The position numbers and the translations under genes were made by a program. The notes under the pieces were generated by a model. The model searched no databases. It was not told the DNA's origin and worked only from the letters and a program-made list of their open reading frames with translations. A DNA stretch of 64,000 bases from the NCBI GenBank assembly GCA_016630905.1, contig WBMQ01000006.1:434001-498000 (forward strand). The letters run 5' to 3'. Of the stretch, positions 1 through 10,639 are shown one piece after another. The DNA comes from Capillidium heterosporum. Taxonomy: Eukaryota; Entomophthoromycota; Entomophthoromycetes; Entomophthorales; Capillidiaceae. The stretch's first letter is position 1. Every line of letters starts with the position of its first letter.

Positions 1-2528
1 GCTCCGAGTTGAGACTATTGGTTACATTCTCACTACTAGCAATTAGGGAACGTTCGGCAGCGCTCTCGTATTCGGACAAAGTTCGATCGAGCTGCTGCTG
101 GTGCAGGTCGATGAAATCCAACATGGCGTTGATGGACTCCTGCTCCTTCTCAATCTCCTTTATAGTTGTGTGGAGGACGAGCCACCTATTTAAAAACAAG
201 TAAAAGATTAGTCCAAGTGGAGTTGAAAATATGGTTAAAAAACTTACCCTACCACCGTTCTTGGTGACACCAAGATCCCACTGGAGGATAGTGTCATGCA
301 AAGCACTGTAGTCCTCCTTGACCTTCATGGCGTCGCGGAACGACTCATTGACAAAGTCCTCTAGCGTCATATTGAGGACCTCCTCTGGCAAGCCGGGGAC
401 ATTATCGTTGGATTGGGAGGTTGCAGCGGCCGTCGTACCACTAAAAATTTAGTAACAAATAAATATTCCAAACTACCTGGGTAGTGCACCTCCTGCTGTG
501 ACTTCGGTCGGTTTGCCGTTGATGGTAGGCAGTTGAAGCTGCTGATTTGTCACCTCCAAATAGGAATGCAGCCGAGGCTGCACCGGTAGGTAGCGTTACC
601 AAATAACGTGGTCGAGGGTCCGGTAGTCGCTACAACTGAATTTCCAAACACGTTGGGAACCGACACTTGGGCGGTTGTGGCAGCACCGGTAGTCGCAGCA
701 GCTGAAGTAGATGCGCCACTGAAGAGGCTTGGTCCAGCAGTTGGAGCAGATCCAGTGGCAGCTGCAGTGGTAGTAGCACCAAACAAGTTCGAGGTACTAG
801 CTGAGGTAGAAGTGCCGATAGTCGCAGCGGTTGTTGTGGCAGCCCCTCCAAACAAATTAGATGCCGATGCAGTAGTAGTAGTAGCTCCAAACAGATTTGA
901 ACCAGTAGTTGTAGATGTGGCGCCAGTAGTTGCTGGAACATTGGCTCCGAATAAAGAAGTTGAAGCAGCGGTAGTCGCTGGAACATTAGCCCCAAACAAG
1001 GAAGTGGAAGATCCGGCAGTCGAAGCAGCAGGAGTTCCAAACAAACTTGAAGTTGCTGGTTTGGTGGTAGAGCTTCCAAATAAGTTTGCGCTACTGGTGG
1101 TTGACGTAGCTATGGGCTGGGACGTCATGCCGTTGAACCCGACGGTGGCTGGAACAATACCTAATGGTGAGGTAATTCCACCCGCTTCCTTCGGTAAAGT
1201 CAATGCCTGCGAAGTAGTGGAGGTGGAAGCTGGGGCTTGCCCAAACAGGTTGGAGGTGCTTCCGAATGCAGGAGTACTGGTAGTCGACTTGTTGAACAAT
1301 CCTCCACCCGATGTTGAAGCTGGGGTCGAGCTACCTCCGAATAAATTAGTTGCAGCTGAGCTCGACTGACCGAAAACTCCACCGCTGGGAGTTGAAGAGG
1401 TGGTAGTATCCTTGGAAGCGTTTACTCCAAAGATACTGGGGGCAGTGGAACTGGGCTTGAATAAACCAGTGCCAAAGGTAGAACCGGTGGTAGCGGGTGC
1501 TGATTGGGTGGTGTCTTTGGTAATGGAGGGGAGAGTGTTGGATGCTTTCTGCCCGAACAGAGAGCTACTGGCCCCGAAGGCAGGGGCAGGTTGGGCCGAG
1601 TTACCAAAGCCAGATTTGGGGGCAGCAGCTGGCTTACCGAAGAGGCTACTACCGGAAGTGGGAGTTGTCGAACCGATTTGGGCAGTTGTATTTCCACCGA
1701 ACAGGTTGGAGGTGTTTGAGCTAGGTTGACCAAAGATACTAGTGGTTGGGGTAGTAGATGGAGCTTGAGTGTTCGATTCGGTAGCTGGAGTCGTCTTACC
1801 GAAACTTGAGGCAAAGAGTCCACTCCCCTGCTTCGGAGCTTCAGAAGCCTTGTCAGCAGCTTGACCAAACATACCAGTCGTAGTACTGCTGCCAAAAGGG
1901 CTGGCCGGTTGCGTACTTTGGGGGGTGCCTGATATTCCAAAGGTAGGAGTAGATTTGCTTGACACCAAAGCCTCCAAATCCTGAAGTACTAGGTAATGTT
2001 TGTTTCCCCGCTTCGTTGTTCGTTGATTCTATATTGGTACTTGCCGATGCACCAAAAACTGGAGTCGGTTTGGTTGCTGCTGCACCGAATGCAGAGCCGA
2101 AAGTTGAAGTGGGCGTCGTAGAACTCGCTTGGTTGAAAGGTGAACTGTTGGTTGGCTTAGTGAATCCACCGAATGCAGAGGTTGGGGGATTGGCACTGCT
2201 ACTCCCTAAAATTTTTAACTTTGGCATTTGTATAATATTTACCTTGGCCAAAACCAAACGATGTGTTCAGTGCCGAGTTTCCAGCTCCAAATGAAGTTTT
2301 ATTTCCGAATAAACCAGATTGTTGAGGTTGGCTTTGGGAATTAGCTTGGTTGCTTTGGTCATTTGCATTTGAAGCTTCATTTTCTTTGGATTCTATTTTT
2401 GAAATAAAAATATAAAGTTAGCACAGGATATTGATATAAAAATTATAAATTTACTATTGAAGGGATTTTTATCGTTGTTTGAAGCTATAAGTTTGGTTAG
2501 TTACATTTAACATCTATATATTACCCAT
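1..2528 (-). CDS. NSP1: FG-repeat nucleoporin Nsp1/Nup62, 3' end beyond the window
   Basis: Central channel nucleoporin; in the family it forms the Nsp1-Nup57-Nup49 trimer and its FG repeats make the permeability barrier. Seen: a Ser/Thr/Ala/Gly-rich region with many LFG, AFG, VFG and GLFG motifs (about 555-2340), then a coiled-coil start (WD pair at about 285, then a Q/E/L-rich helix to position 1) matching the Nsp1 C-terminal domain. The start is inferred at 2528: exon 1 is only ATGG, then introns at 2485-2524, 2393-2454, 2206-2242, about 441-476 and about 190-248. The frame is broken: one extra base near 1966, a CTAC duplication at 586-593, one near 545 and one G at the donor near 248. Removing these gives one continuous Nsp1-like protein. 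Family assignment is firm; whether the breaks are real is not known. Confidence 0.88.
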
Positions 2529-2931
2529 CCCAAATATTTTCTAGGTTGTGAAGTTTAGGTGAGGAACGCGATTCAAAAAAATTTAACCAAACTCTAATTT
2601 AGAAAATGACGAAATGCAAAGTTGATGTAAAGCTGCTAAGTTGCCACAATTTGGCAACGCTTTTTTGTAAGTTTGCGGCTAACTTCAAAGTCAACCTACA
2701 ATAAATAGATGGATAGTTCTTTTAGTATAGCTAGCTATGTGCAAGTTACTTATCAATAGGGTTAGAATGCATACGTATTAGCTTGAAATAAAGGAAAAGC
2801 TGGTATATAGCGAAAAAAATACTTCCACTATAAGGCTTCGACTTTATTCTGCTCCAACTTGACCATCCCAAGCTCTTTTGCCAGTTCTTGGAGCTGCCTA
2901 TAACAGAAAGGGGATAGCAACTCGGGATTCA

Positions 2932-3586
2932 CTAACCATTAGTATGTATATGCAGAATCCTATTACCTGTTCTCCCTTCATAAACTACTAGATGGTATAT
3001 CTTACCCGGCTCTTCCAAGGGAAACTCCATCGATATAGTCTTCTTAACCAAACCATCCAACTTGGGTATAAAGAATCCTTTGACACGAAGCATATCCTTC
3101 AACTGATCTTCATTGAACATTCCCCGCATCTCAAGATTCAATATTTGGTTAATATCGCTATTATCCTCCCGTCTAAAGAATGGTTCCTTTTTACCTTCAG
3201 AGTTTAATTTGTAACCTTGGGGTGTATATCTTCGAAAAAGCTCGTGGTAGATTAGGAAAGGCCCATCAATCTTGGAAGGGTCCCAAGTTTTGCCATCAGT
3301 CCAACGTGTTATATTAGATTGATGTTGCTCATAGATATAAACGTCTCCTGGCTTTATCAAGTCACACTGGGTCCTGAATTAATCGATGTGGAGTGAACGT
3401 TAAGAGCTTTCTTCTGCAAGCTTCTATACTAAGTTAATTATTAAAGTATATTATAGGCTTACCTATGAGTAGTCGAGCTTCTTGAGAGTTTTTGACCATA
3501 CCTAAAAAATTAGTGTACGTTGTAGCTATAAACGTACCTCGAAAGCTGCACTGGCCTTTGTCGCCATCGCTAGAACTAGACTTCAT
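2932..3586 (-). CDS. WOPR (Gti1/Pac2/Wor1-type) transcription regulator with a 1-nt frame break
   Basis: WOPR proteins are fungal DNA-binding regulators of morphogenesis and cell-type switching. Exons 3538-3586, 3463-3501 and 3423-2932 with 36- and 39-nt introns give about 192 residues, essentially the bare WOPR domain. Seen: the helix LLIEACRRKLL near residues 27-37, then PGDVYIYE, RWTDGKTWDPS (the family's most conserved stretch), FLIYHE, and the second half with LVKKTISM and YHLVVY. At 3361-3371 the frame breaks: removing one nucleotide before TGT-GAC gives perfect spacing to the family and makes the total a multiple of three; unrepaired, translation stops at TGA. The C-terminus is uncertain because a donor near 2951 and an acceptor at about 2909 could add a short exon. 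It is much shorter than typical Wor1 or Ryp1 proteins, which carry long tails. Confidence 0.85.
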
Positions 3587-5023
3587 AGTGATTTCGTTTT
3601 GATTATAAGCTTGGAATTTAATTCCAGATATTTATATACAATTCATACTAATTTAGACTTACAGTGGATATAGCTATACATTTGGCTATGGTAAAACAAT
3701 ACATATAAATCGTATAAATTTTTGCGAGTGCTCTATAGGAAGAATGAATTATGATATAGGCTTAAGTATGTATGATATCTCAGTAATGGGAACTCACGAG
3801 TGCTAATAAGTGATAAAAATAGGTGCATTTAATTTCGATTACATAGATGCTGATACTATATATATTCATTAAGTAAAAAGCTCATCAGAAATTAAATAAT
3901 AAGCTAAAAAAAGCCTATATCTGATCATAACCCATATATAGTGTAGAAAAGAAATCATATATCAAGCCCAATATACAGTACACGACGAAAAGCTGGTTGG
4001 TGATATAAAATACTGTGCTTATATTGGCATTCGATTTATATCAAATCTATCCTATTTGTAAATCTGATTAAAGCAAGACATATGCCAAGAATTTAGAATA
4101 GCAAGGTGCTTAGTAAACACAAGTGCCATCAATATTCACGTACAACCAAAAATTTCTTGATAGGCATCCTAATATTAGAAAAACTCCCATGATTTCATAG
4201 AAGCTTTTCGATTATATTCAAGTAAAGAGTAATTAGTTGTTAGAAGGCAGCTTCAGCTATTTAAAACTGTTTGAAATGAAAGCGATATCAAGATATACGT
4301 TAATATTGAGCAGTGTGTATAAAGAATATTTTGAATTTTCAACGCTTGTGCGCCAGAGGTATTAATCTAAAGCCCAGGCCTTTCACAAGTCTCTAAATTT
4401 TGAACTTTTCTACCTTCACATCAACCGTAAAAATTAGTTCGAGGGTGACAGTGCCCAAGTAGTGGGCAGCCAATGTTCTATTTTTATTGAAGCGTACTTT
4501 TTATCTAACTAATAGTTTTACTTTACACCAACATAAAGCCAGGGAAAGTATTGAAATGTACTTTATAGAGCCAATTACAAAGGGTTGAAGGGATTTAAAT
4601 TAGGAGGTAGTATGAAATAACCTCCAAGAACTTTTCAAATACATCCTAAATATCTTATCTATAAGTCGATACCATCTGTAAAGGTAGCTTGATATGGTGC
4701 TGGTCAAAATAAATAGTGTGATATAATCGAAATATAACTAATATATATCGTCTATTGGCTCGGTGTCATATCAAGTTACATTTACAGGTGGTACCAACCT
4801 TTGGTATCCTACAAAAAGTTGTGAAATTTCCGGAACATATACTTTTTATCCAATTTCCAATCATTACAATCTATACCCAACAGCTTAAGACAGGTACAAA
4901 GTTAATTTGAGATGTATACAAACCAACTACCTTCCAACTCAAAGCCATCATCTCCAAACTTTAGACTACTGCTTTCCTACCTAAAGCTACCGTCTCAAAA
5001 TAAAGCTTTCCACCATTGTACAA
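3587..5023. other. Gene-free AT-rich stretch with one small hairpin
   Basis: No supported gene. A perfect hairpin sits at 4452-4468 (TGCCCA, 5-nt loop, TGGGCA) without a clear neighbouring gene end. Short open frames from 4912 have no recognisable domain and overlap a better-looking frame on the other strand. Confidence 0.4.
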
Positions 5024-5278
5024 CTACTTCTCATCAGCCTTGTCCAACCTATCAAGCCACTCCCAATATCCAGCAATATCACCATGGATATCCGTTCCTA
5101 CAACTGGGCCCTTGCAAGCTTTATACTCAACAAACGGCAGCTCATTGTGAAAACTTTGGTCAAATTTATCAGGTGTGTTCCGATCACAAATTCTATAATA
5201 AAAGTAGTGGAAAATTACATAGGCGTTAGTGGCATGGCACAGGAGGAATTTAATAAACACAAAGTAGATATAGTCCAA
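5024..5278 (-). CDS. Possible exon or fragment of an unrecognised protein
   Basis: This minus-strand frame has a protein-like second half (about 5024-5170, rich in D, G, W and E, including GDIAGYWEWLDRLDKADEK before the stop). It has no ATG: the frame opens at a TTG. An acceptor-like TTATTATAG at about 5197 suggests that the coding part is a last exon, but I find no convincing upstream exon. A plus-strand frame at 5084-5365 overlaps it and looks less protein-like. Nothing in it is recognised, so treat it as a candidate only. Confidence 0.2.
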   Translation of the reverse strand: MDYIYFVFIKFLLCHATNAYVIFHYFYYRICDRNTPDKFDQSFHNELPFVEYKACKGPVVGTDIHGDIAGYWEWLDRLDKADEK

Positions 5279-5365
5279 GTTTTAGAATACAGTAAGCTCA
5301 AAAAAGAGCAATATGCACTACATGTCACCAGAGCTAAATATGAAACCAAGCGTAAAGTGCAATAG

Positions 5366-6428
5366 CCTTTATTTATAGCTAGTGCTTAAATTACAGTTTT
5401 CAAATTTTATTCTGGATACTCCAATAAATATTATGCTTTAGTATGGTGCACCTCTTTTTGTTGATATTTTGCAAGTATACAACTTGTCTAGATATTTTCT
5501 ATTTTAAAGTATATTTTAACTTGCAACATTAATTTTTATTCAGTTCAACTATACCTTCTTCAATCTTATTTTCAGTTATAGGTGCATAAATGCTAGGTTT
5601 CAATTTTGATCTGAAGTTGGCATCTTAACAATAAATTAACCTGCATTTAATATTGAGTTAATTTTGCTCATTCATTCAGTAAAATCTATGAAACTAAGCG
5701 GGTTGTTGGCATCATCAATTTTGGATAATACTCCCTTTACTTGTTTATTTCACCTTACCCAGTACATAAATATTATCTAAAGCATGTTAGCTATTGTAAA
5801 ATTAATAGTTATAGTATAGGTACAGCTACTCATAAAAATGTTGAAAGTTGGATAGGCCTCTATATTGAAACTTGGCAACAACTTAAAGTGCCTGCCTTAG
5901 CGATATTGCTAAACAGTTTAAAGTGATTGACATAAAATTAAAGCTGCTTTGGTTTAGGTTATATTTTTAGTTGATAGAGGATCTTTAGAGAAAATAATGA
6001 TAACTTAGCTCTGAAAGAGAAATACCAAGTCAAATTTAGTTATATACACAGCTTTAAATATTTATTACAACTATTCGATTGTCTTGGATCCAAGTTTGCT
6101 TCTACGTCCCATCAACAAAAATCCAATTGAGGGTAGAGTTGTCATCCTTATACCCTTGCCTTAGCAACAGTGATAAAGGGTTATTTAATATATCCATCTT
6201 CAACTATTGCAATTTCTATCATTTAATCTAAACACATGCTTTCAAGTCTTGCTAATTAATCAATGAAATAAGGTAAAAGCGTTTGGAGATTCTAACCCAT
6301 CTACTACAAAAATAGAAAGAAAGAATATACAAAACAACTTAAAGTATATGTGAATACGTAAACATAAAAATTAAATAAATTATTTACTGCTAACTATATA
6401 GACACGTATATATGAAATGCTCCTATCT
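5366..6428. other. Intergenic, nothing recognised
   Basis: AT-rich, no frame with domain similarity, no RNA gene seen. Confidence 0.4.
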
Positions 6429-6795
6429 TTAAATTACCTTCAATTCGCGCCCATCCTCTAAAACATATCTCATGCCCAAGTTCCGCACGCCTTCCAAAAC
6501 CTTATAAACTACAAATATAGGTAAAAACATAGACGCCAGCCTATACAAGAGTAAATCTACTAAATTGAAGGATTTGACAGCTGCCGAACTACTAACACTC
6601 TCTGTCAAGTTGTTTTTAGTGCTAGTGGCTGTAGAAGTTTCGTTCCGTAATAAAGCGTCGGCGTAAAGTAAAGGAACTTGCGATATCTTATCCAAGTCGT
6701 AATCGAAGATCGCAGTAGGTAGTTGGGAGCTGGGCGCTAAATATTTGGGCTATTTGTAGGAATACGAATAACGCTATGTAGAAGCTGAACTTCAT
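6429..6795 (-). CDS. Small secreted or membrane protein with a signal peptide and a 4-nt frame break
   Basis: From ATG at 6795 the frame encodes a clear signal peptide (MKFSFYIALFVFLQIAQ, cleavage likely after the FSA near residue 22). About 25 codons on, the frame stops, but a shift by one continues for about 90 residues: a Ser/Thr/Asn-rich part with several N-glycosylation sequons (NET, NLT), then a hydrophobic segment (LASMFLPIFVVYKVL) and a short charged tail. The break lies at GTAGGTAG (6715-6722), a perfect duplication of four bases; without one copy the frame is 120 codons plus stop. The leader resembles those of the surface proteins at 8.6, 10.5 and 47.2 kb. No family recognised. Confidence 0.55.
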
Positions 6796-8219
6796 CTTGC
6801 AATTTGATTGTTATTGATAGTTGATAAAAGAGAAAAGGTAAAGGGGGATAAAAAGGTATTTATGTGAGCTTTATTCTTGACTAGATTTGGTGGCTAATTA
6901 TGTGAACGGGCAATTGGAATTTAAACTTTAGGGGTTTCTTTATCATCAAACTTCCTTTATTCACTTCCAAGTTCCTTAACTTGAATTCTTTGTGTACAGT
7001 CAGAACATTCCAATATATTGCTGTTTTGTTGAAATAGATATATATAGTTTCTAGCAGTAAAACCAAGATTTGATGTAGTGGAGCGGACCTATTTTTTGTA
7101 AAACTAGTAGTAGCACTTGTAGTCCTTGATAAAAAGTTGGATGATGTCAGGTAGAGGAACTTGGATGGTATTCCATAGTATTTATACATATGAATGTTGG
7201 ATATAGCGTATAGGATCCAGGTAATCTACTTTTATCTTAGAATATTGTAATAATTAGGTTTGTATACAAAAGTCTTAGCTCATTTACTTATGGAGGATCT
7301 AAGACTTGGTTCTAGAGCATATCACCTTTTAAGCTAAATTTTGGAAAGCTTTTCAATGTATTCCAATTTTTCAATATGGTTACATCAAATTTGTATACTT
7401 TTTTATAGATAATGGGGTAGTTTAATGCCAAGTAGAATATAAAAAAGCCTTTTGGATACTTGGACTAAAACGTCAAAGTAGCTACGATGTCATTTTAGTA
7501 GCATTAAACTTAGGTAAAGGCTTTAAATTATAGTATTGGTACCTCCCATATAGATAAAGTTAAGGATACGGTGAAGGTACTTTTGCCCTATCTAAAAATC
7601 AATTTTAAATTTGAAAGAATGTGAACGTGTGTGCTATCGGAATATATTTTTATAGATCTAACCAGCTTGGTACTAGATTGTGAAATATATCGTAGTGGAC
7701 CAAAGATGTTTCTGTCAGCTAAATCAACGTCTACAAGTCTCTACCTCCTTACGACGATATCTGATAAAATTGGAAACTTTGACAAGTATTTCAAAAAATT
7801 AGACCTTAATCTGTGAAAAGGACACTAGACGCTACCTCTTCAACTTATAAAAAGGTGATGGGAAATGATAATATGGTGGTCCTTTATTGAGCTTCAACCT
7901 TTACAAGTACAAATGTACAAATCCACTTTTGATAAAACATCCTTTCCAGCACAAGTTGGCTTGATCCATCCAGGCTAACCATCTTAGCTCCCTATCCCCC
8001 TCGCTTAGAGCTGAACCAACGATTATCTTAGTAAATTCCTATTCTTAACAAATATTGAGATGATAGCCTAGCAAAAATCGACATTTTGATAGGATTTATA
8101 CTCATATATTAAACAAAAATCCACTTTAAAATGTAGGATATAATTCAACTAAAATAAGAGAATAGTTTTATTTACATAAAGTAAAATTATTAAAAAGTAT
8201 AAGCTCTTTCTCCAACTAC
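6796..8219. other. Intergenic, nothing recognised
   Basis: Open frames at 6881-7189 (minus) and 7631-7816 (plus) have AT-driven composition and no motif, so I do not call them genes. Confidence 0.4.
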
Positions 8220-8666
8220 CTACATGTATGATCCAATTATAGAGACTAAGGCAGGTACTATAACTCCCAAACCTAGAACTTTGATTGAATTACTGTTGGA
8301 ACTATCAATGCCAGTACCATCAATCGTAGGTGCTGGAGCTGAAGAATCGGTACCAGTCGCAATTAAGGAATCGGTACTAGCTGTAGTGTCAGTATTCATA
8401 TCCATACCGTCAGGCATACTATCGGTCGAGCTATCAGTAGTTTGACTATCGCTTGCAGTTTGAGTACGAGTTCTGACATGGCTTCTTGAAATACTGTCGG
8501 TGAAATTAGGGTCGTTGATCAAGGTAGCTGAACGATGGTGAACTTTGGTAGGAGTTTCTGTTGGTATTAATGAAGATTGGTTGGGGTCTTGAGAAACTTG
8601 GTTGGAATCTTGGGCCAAGGTGGAGGTTACTAGGAGGAAAGGTAATATAAAGGTGAGAGTTTTCAT
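8220..8666 (-). CDS. Ser/Thr/Asp-rich putative GPI-anchored surface protein
   Basis: This 148-residue protein begins with a textbook signal peptide (MKTLTFILPFLLVTSTLA, residues 1-18). A Ser/Thr/Asp-rich low-complexity body follows, expected to be heavily O-mannosylated. It ends in a hydrophobic tail (VLGLGVIVPALVSIIGS) after a small-residue SNS stretch, the layout of a GPI attachment signal. A TATATATA run lies about 75 bp upstream of the ATG. The neighbour at 10.06-10.52 kb has the same plan and orientation (leader starting MKT, Ser/Thr body, hydrophobic end), so the two are probably related in function if not in sequence. The role is inferred as a cell-wall or surface protein; no enzymatic domain is seen. 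Confidence 0.7.
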   Translation of the reverse strand: MKTLTFILPFLLVTSTLAQDSNQVSQDPNQSSLIPTETPTKVHHRSATLINDPNFTDSISRSHVRTRTQTASDSQTTDSSTDSMPDGMDMNTDTTASTDSLIATGTDSSAPAPTIDGTGIDSSNSNSIKVLGLGVIVPALVSIIGSYM

Positions 8667-10058
8667 TTCCAGGCTGATGGTATTATTTTTGGTTGTTTCC
8701 TTGGTTTTTGTTTGATAGTACCTTTAATCGGTAATTTTCGAAGCATATATATATAGTTGTGAGCTGAAACCTAGATTCTGTAGCTATTTTCATCCATTTA
8801 GGTACCGTTACTCCCTTTCTTGGCATAGGCCACACGTTCTGATTTAATAAATGAAATTTCCTGATCAAACTCATACTAATAAGTACTTTAAATCCAAACG
8901 ATTAAAATGTACCAAAAGGGTAAAAATTGAATTATTGCCAGATTGCCACTTTTGAAATTTTTAATTGGATTTTGAGCAACTTTGTTTATATCCACCCCCA
9001 AACATGTAGGGTAAATGAATGAACACCACTTTTATGGACATTTAAGAAGGTTTAACAAGATGGCTTCATATAATTTAAGATTTGCCAATTCAAGATTTCA
9101 ATAAATATGGGTAAATTACCTAAACTTTAATGGAAAGAGGAGTAATGATCCAATATAAACAATATTAGTTCAAAGCTCTTTAGAAGGTGGAAAAGATCGA
9201 TAAAGGTTACAGCTATAAAAGGCTCTAGAGACTAGAAATTTTGGATTAGATAGGTAGAGGTTCCAGCTTTGAAGCTTACCTTGCTTATGCGACGGCAACC
9301 GGCACGACTTGAACCTTAAAAACAAATACTAATTAGTTAGTGCTCAATCTAGGTAAGAAAATAAAGATCTGCCAAGGTTGATTAAAGGTATAGATGTGAA
9401 GCTTATACAATGTTGCCAAGTTGTTGCAAAATCGACTCTGTCCTATTTTTAGAGTGAAGCGGTTGGAAGATGTAGGTCAGCTTGAGAATTCCTATAATGT
9501 CTACATAGTACAAGTTACAGATGATTTAAGTCGATATCTTTTCAAAAAGAAAGCTGACTTATATGAAATAGAGATACCCTTCTTTATAAACTCAAAGTAA
9601 CAGCACTATCTATTATATATGAACTGCACACTCCAAGTATGAGTCCGTATCAAGATTGCCTTTCAAGTTGCTTGTTCTGTACTTCAAAACACTTTAAATC
9701 GAAAGTAGCAGGTTTTCAAATAATTTAACTAAGTGGCATATACCCACGTTTAACTCAAAAATCTTTGATGAGGTATCACGAACAAAAAGATCCAATTTAA
9801 ACTCTACCTCAATATAGCAACAATTCAATATAGATGTAAGAAATCAAAGAGTAAAGGGAAAGCTTGGCAGTTTTAGATCAAACATAGTAGGAATCCTATA
9901 TATCTTTAAACTCATTATACACGGCATAATTTAAATTTGTAATATATGTACCAATACCGATACATAATAAAATAAACAATGTTATGCAAATAGTCCAAAA
10001 AACTAATAAACTATACATTTAATTTACATAAAATTTACAAGCTCCCATATAAATTAGC
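8667..10058. other. Intergenic, nothing recognised
   Basis: Promoter region of the 8.2-kb gene on the left; the rest shows no gene or repeat I can support. Confidence 0.4.
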
Positions 10059-10523
10059 TTACAAGTATGAATAAAAAGTCGAAGCCAAAGTAGCTAAAGC
10101 AACTACTGGTACCATAACACCAACCGCCTTACTATCGGAAGTATTGCCTGAAATGATATTAGAACTAGCAGATCTAGTATTAGTCACACTACCGCTACTA
10201 GCTGTCTTAGTACCACTACTGGTCTCCTTAGTAGTTTCCTTTTCAGTAGTTGACGAAACCTGAATTTTAGTTGTACTATCGGTTACTTTACTAGTAACCG
10301 TCTTGGACAAATCCAAAGTAGTTTTACTAGTTTCGGTGTTGGTAGAAGTAGGAGAAGTTAGACTTTCAGTTCCAGAAGCTGAAGTTGGGTCAGTGATGGT
10401 GGAGGTGAGTTTGGTGGTCCATTTAGTAGTATCGGTTTGGATAGTAAATACTCCTTCGCCTTGGGGCTGGGCAGCCACTAGTAGGGAAGTTAAGAAGATT
10501 AAGGGGAGAGTAAAGGTCTTCAT
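10059..10523 (-). CDS. Thr/Ser-rich putative GPI-anchored surface protein
   Basis: This 154-residue protein has a signal peptide (MKTFTLPLIFLTSLLVAAQ, residues 1-19), a Thr/Ser/Lys-rich body full of TST and SKT runs, and a C-terminal hydrophobic segment (VGVMVPVVALATLASTFYSYL) behind an NTSD stretch that could hold the GPI attachment site. A CTATATATAAAG TATA box lies about 110 bp upstream of the start. It matches the general plan of small fungal cell-wall mannoproteins. There is no catalytic motif and no cysteine framework. It is the last protein gene before the 20-kb stretch without conserved genes. Confidence 0.7.
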   Translation of the reverse strand: MKTFTLPLIFLTSLLVAAQPQGEGVFTIQTDTTKWTTKLTSTITDPTSASGTESLTSPTSTNTETSKTTLDLSKTVTSKVTDSTTKIQVSSTTEKETTKETSSGTKTASSGSVTNTRSASSNIISGNTSDSKAVGVMVPVVALATLASTFYSYL

Positions 10524-10639
10524 CTTGGTTTTGATATGCTTTTTGCTTTTGCTGTTTGAGTTGAATTGGTATTTTCTTTCGACTAGTTCTTGTTGATAGT
10601 TGTCGTTGTTAAAGTTTGAGGGTTGGACATTTGGCTTTA

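Noticed and set aside
608-1369. 253-codon plus-strand frame across NSP1
   Set aside because: Antisense shadow of the FG-repeat region; Val/Ala/Pro-rich composition mirrors the repeats.
6881-7189. 102-codon minus-strand frame
   Set aside because: No motif, Ile/Lys/Tyr/Leu-rich as expected of random AT-rich DNA; no promoter or splice support.
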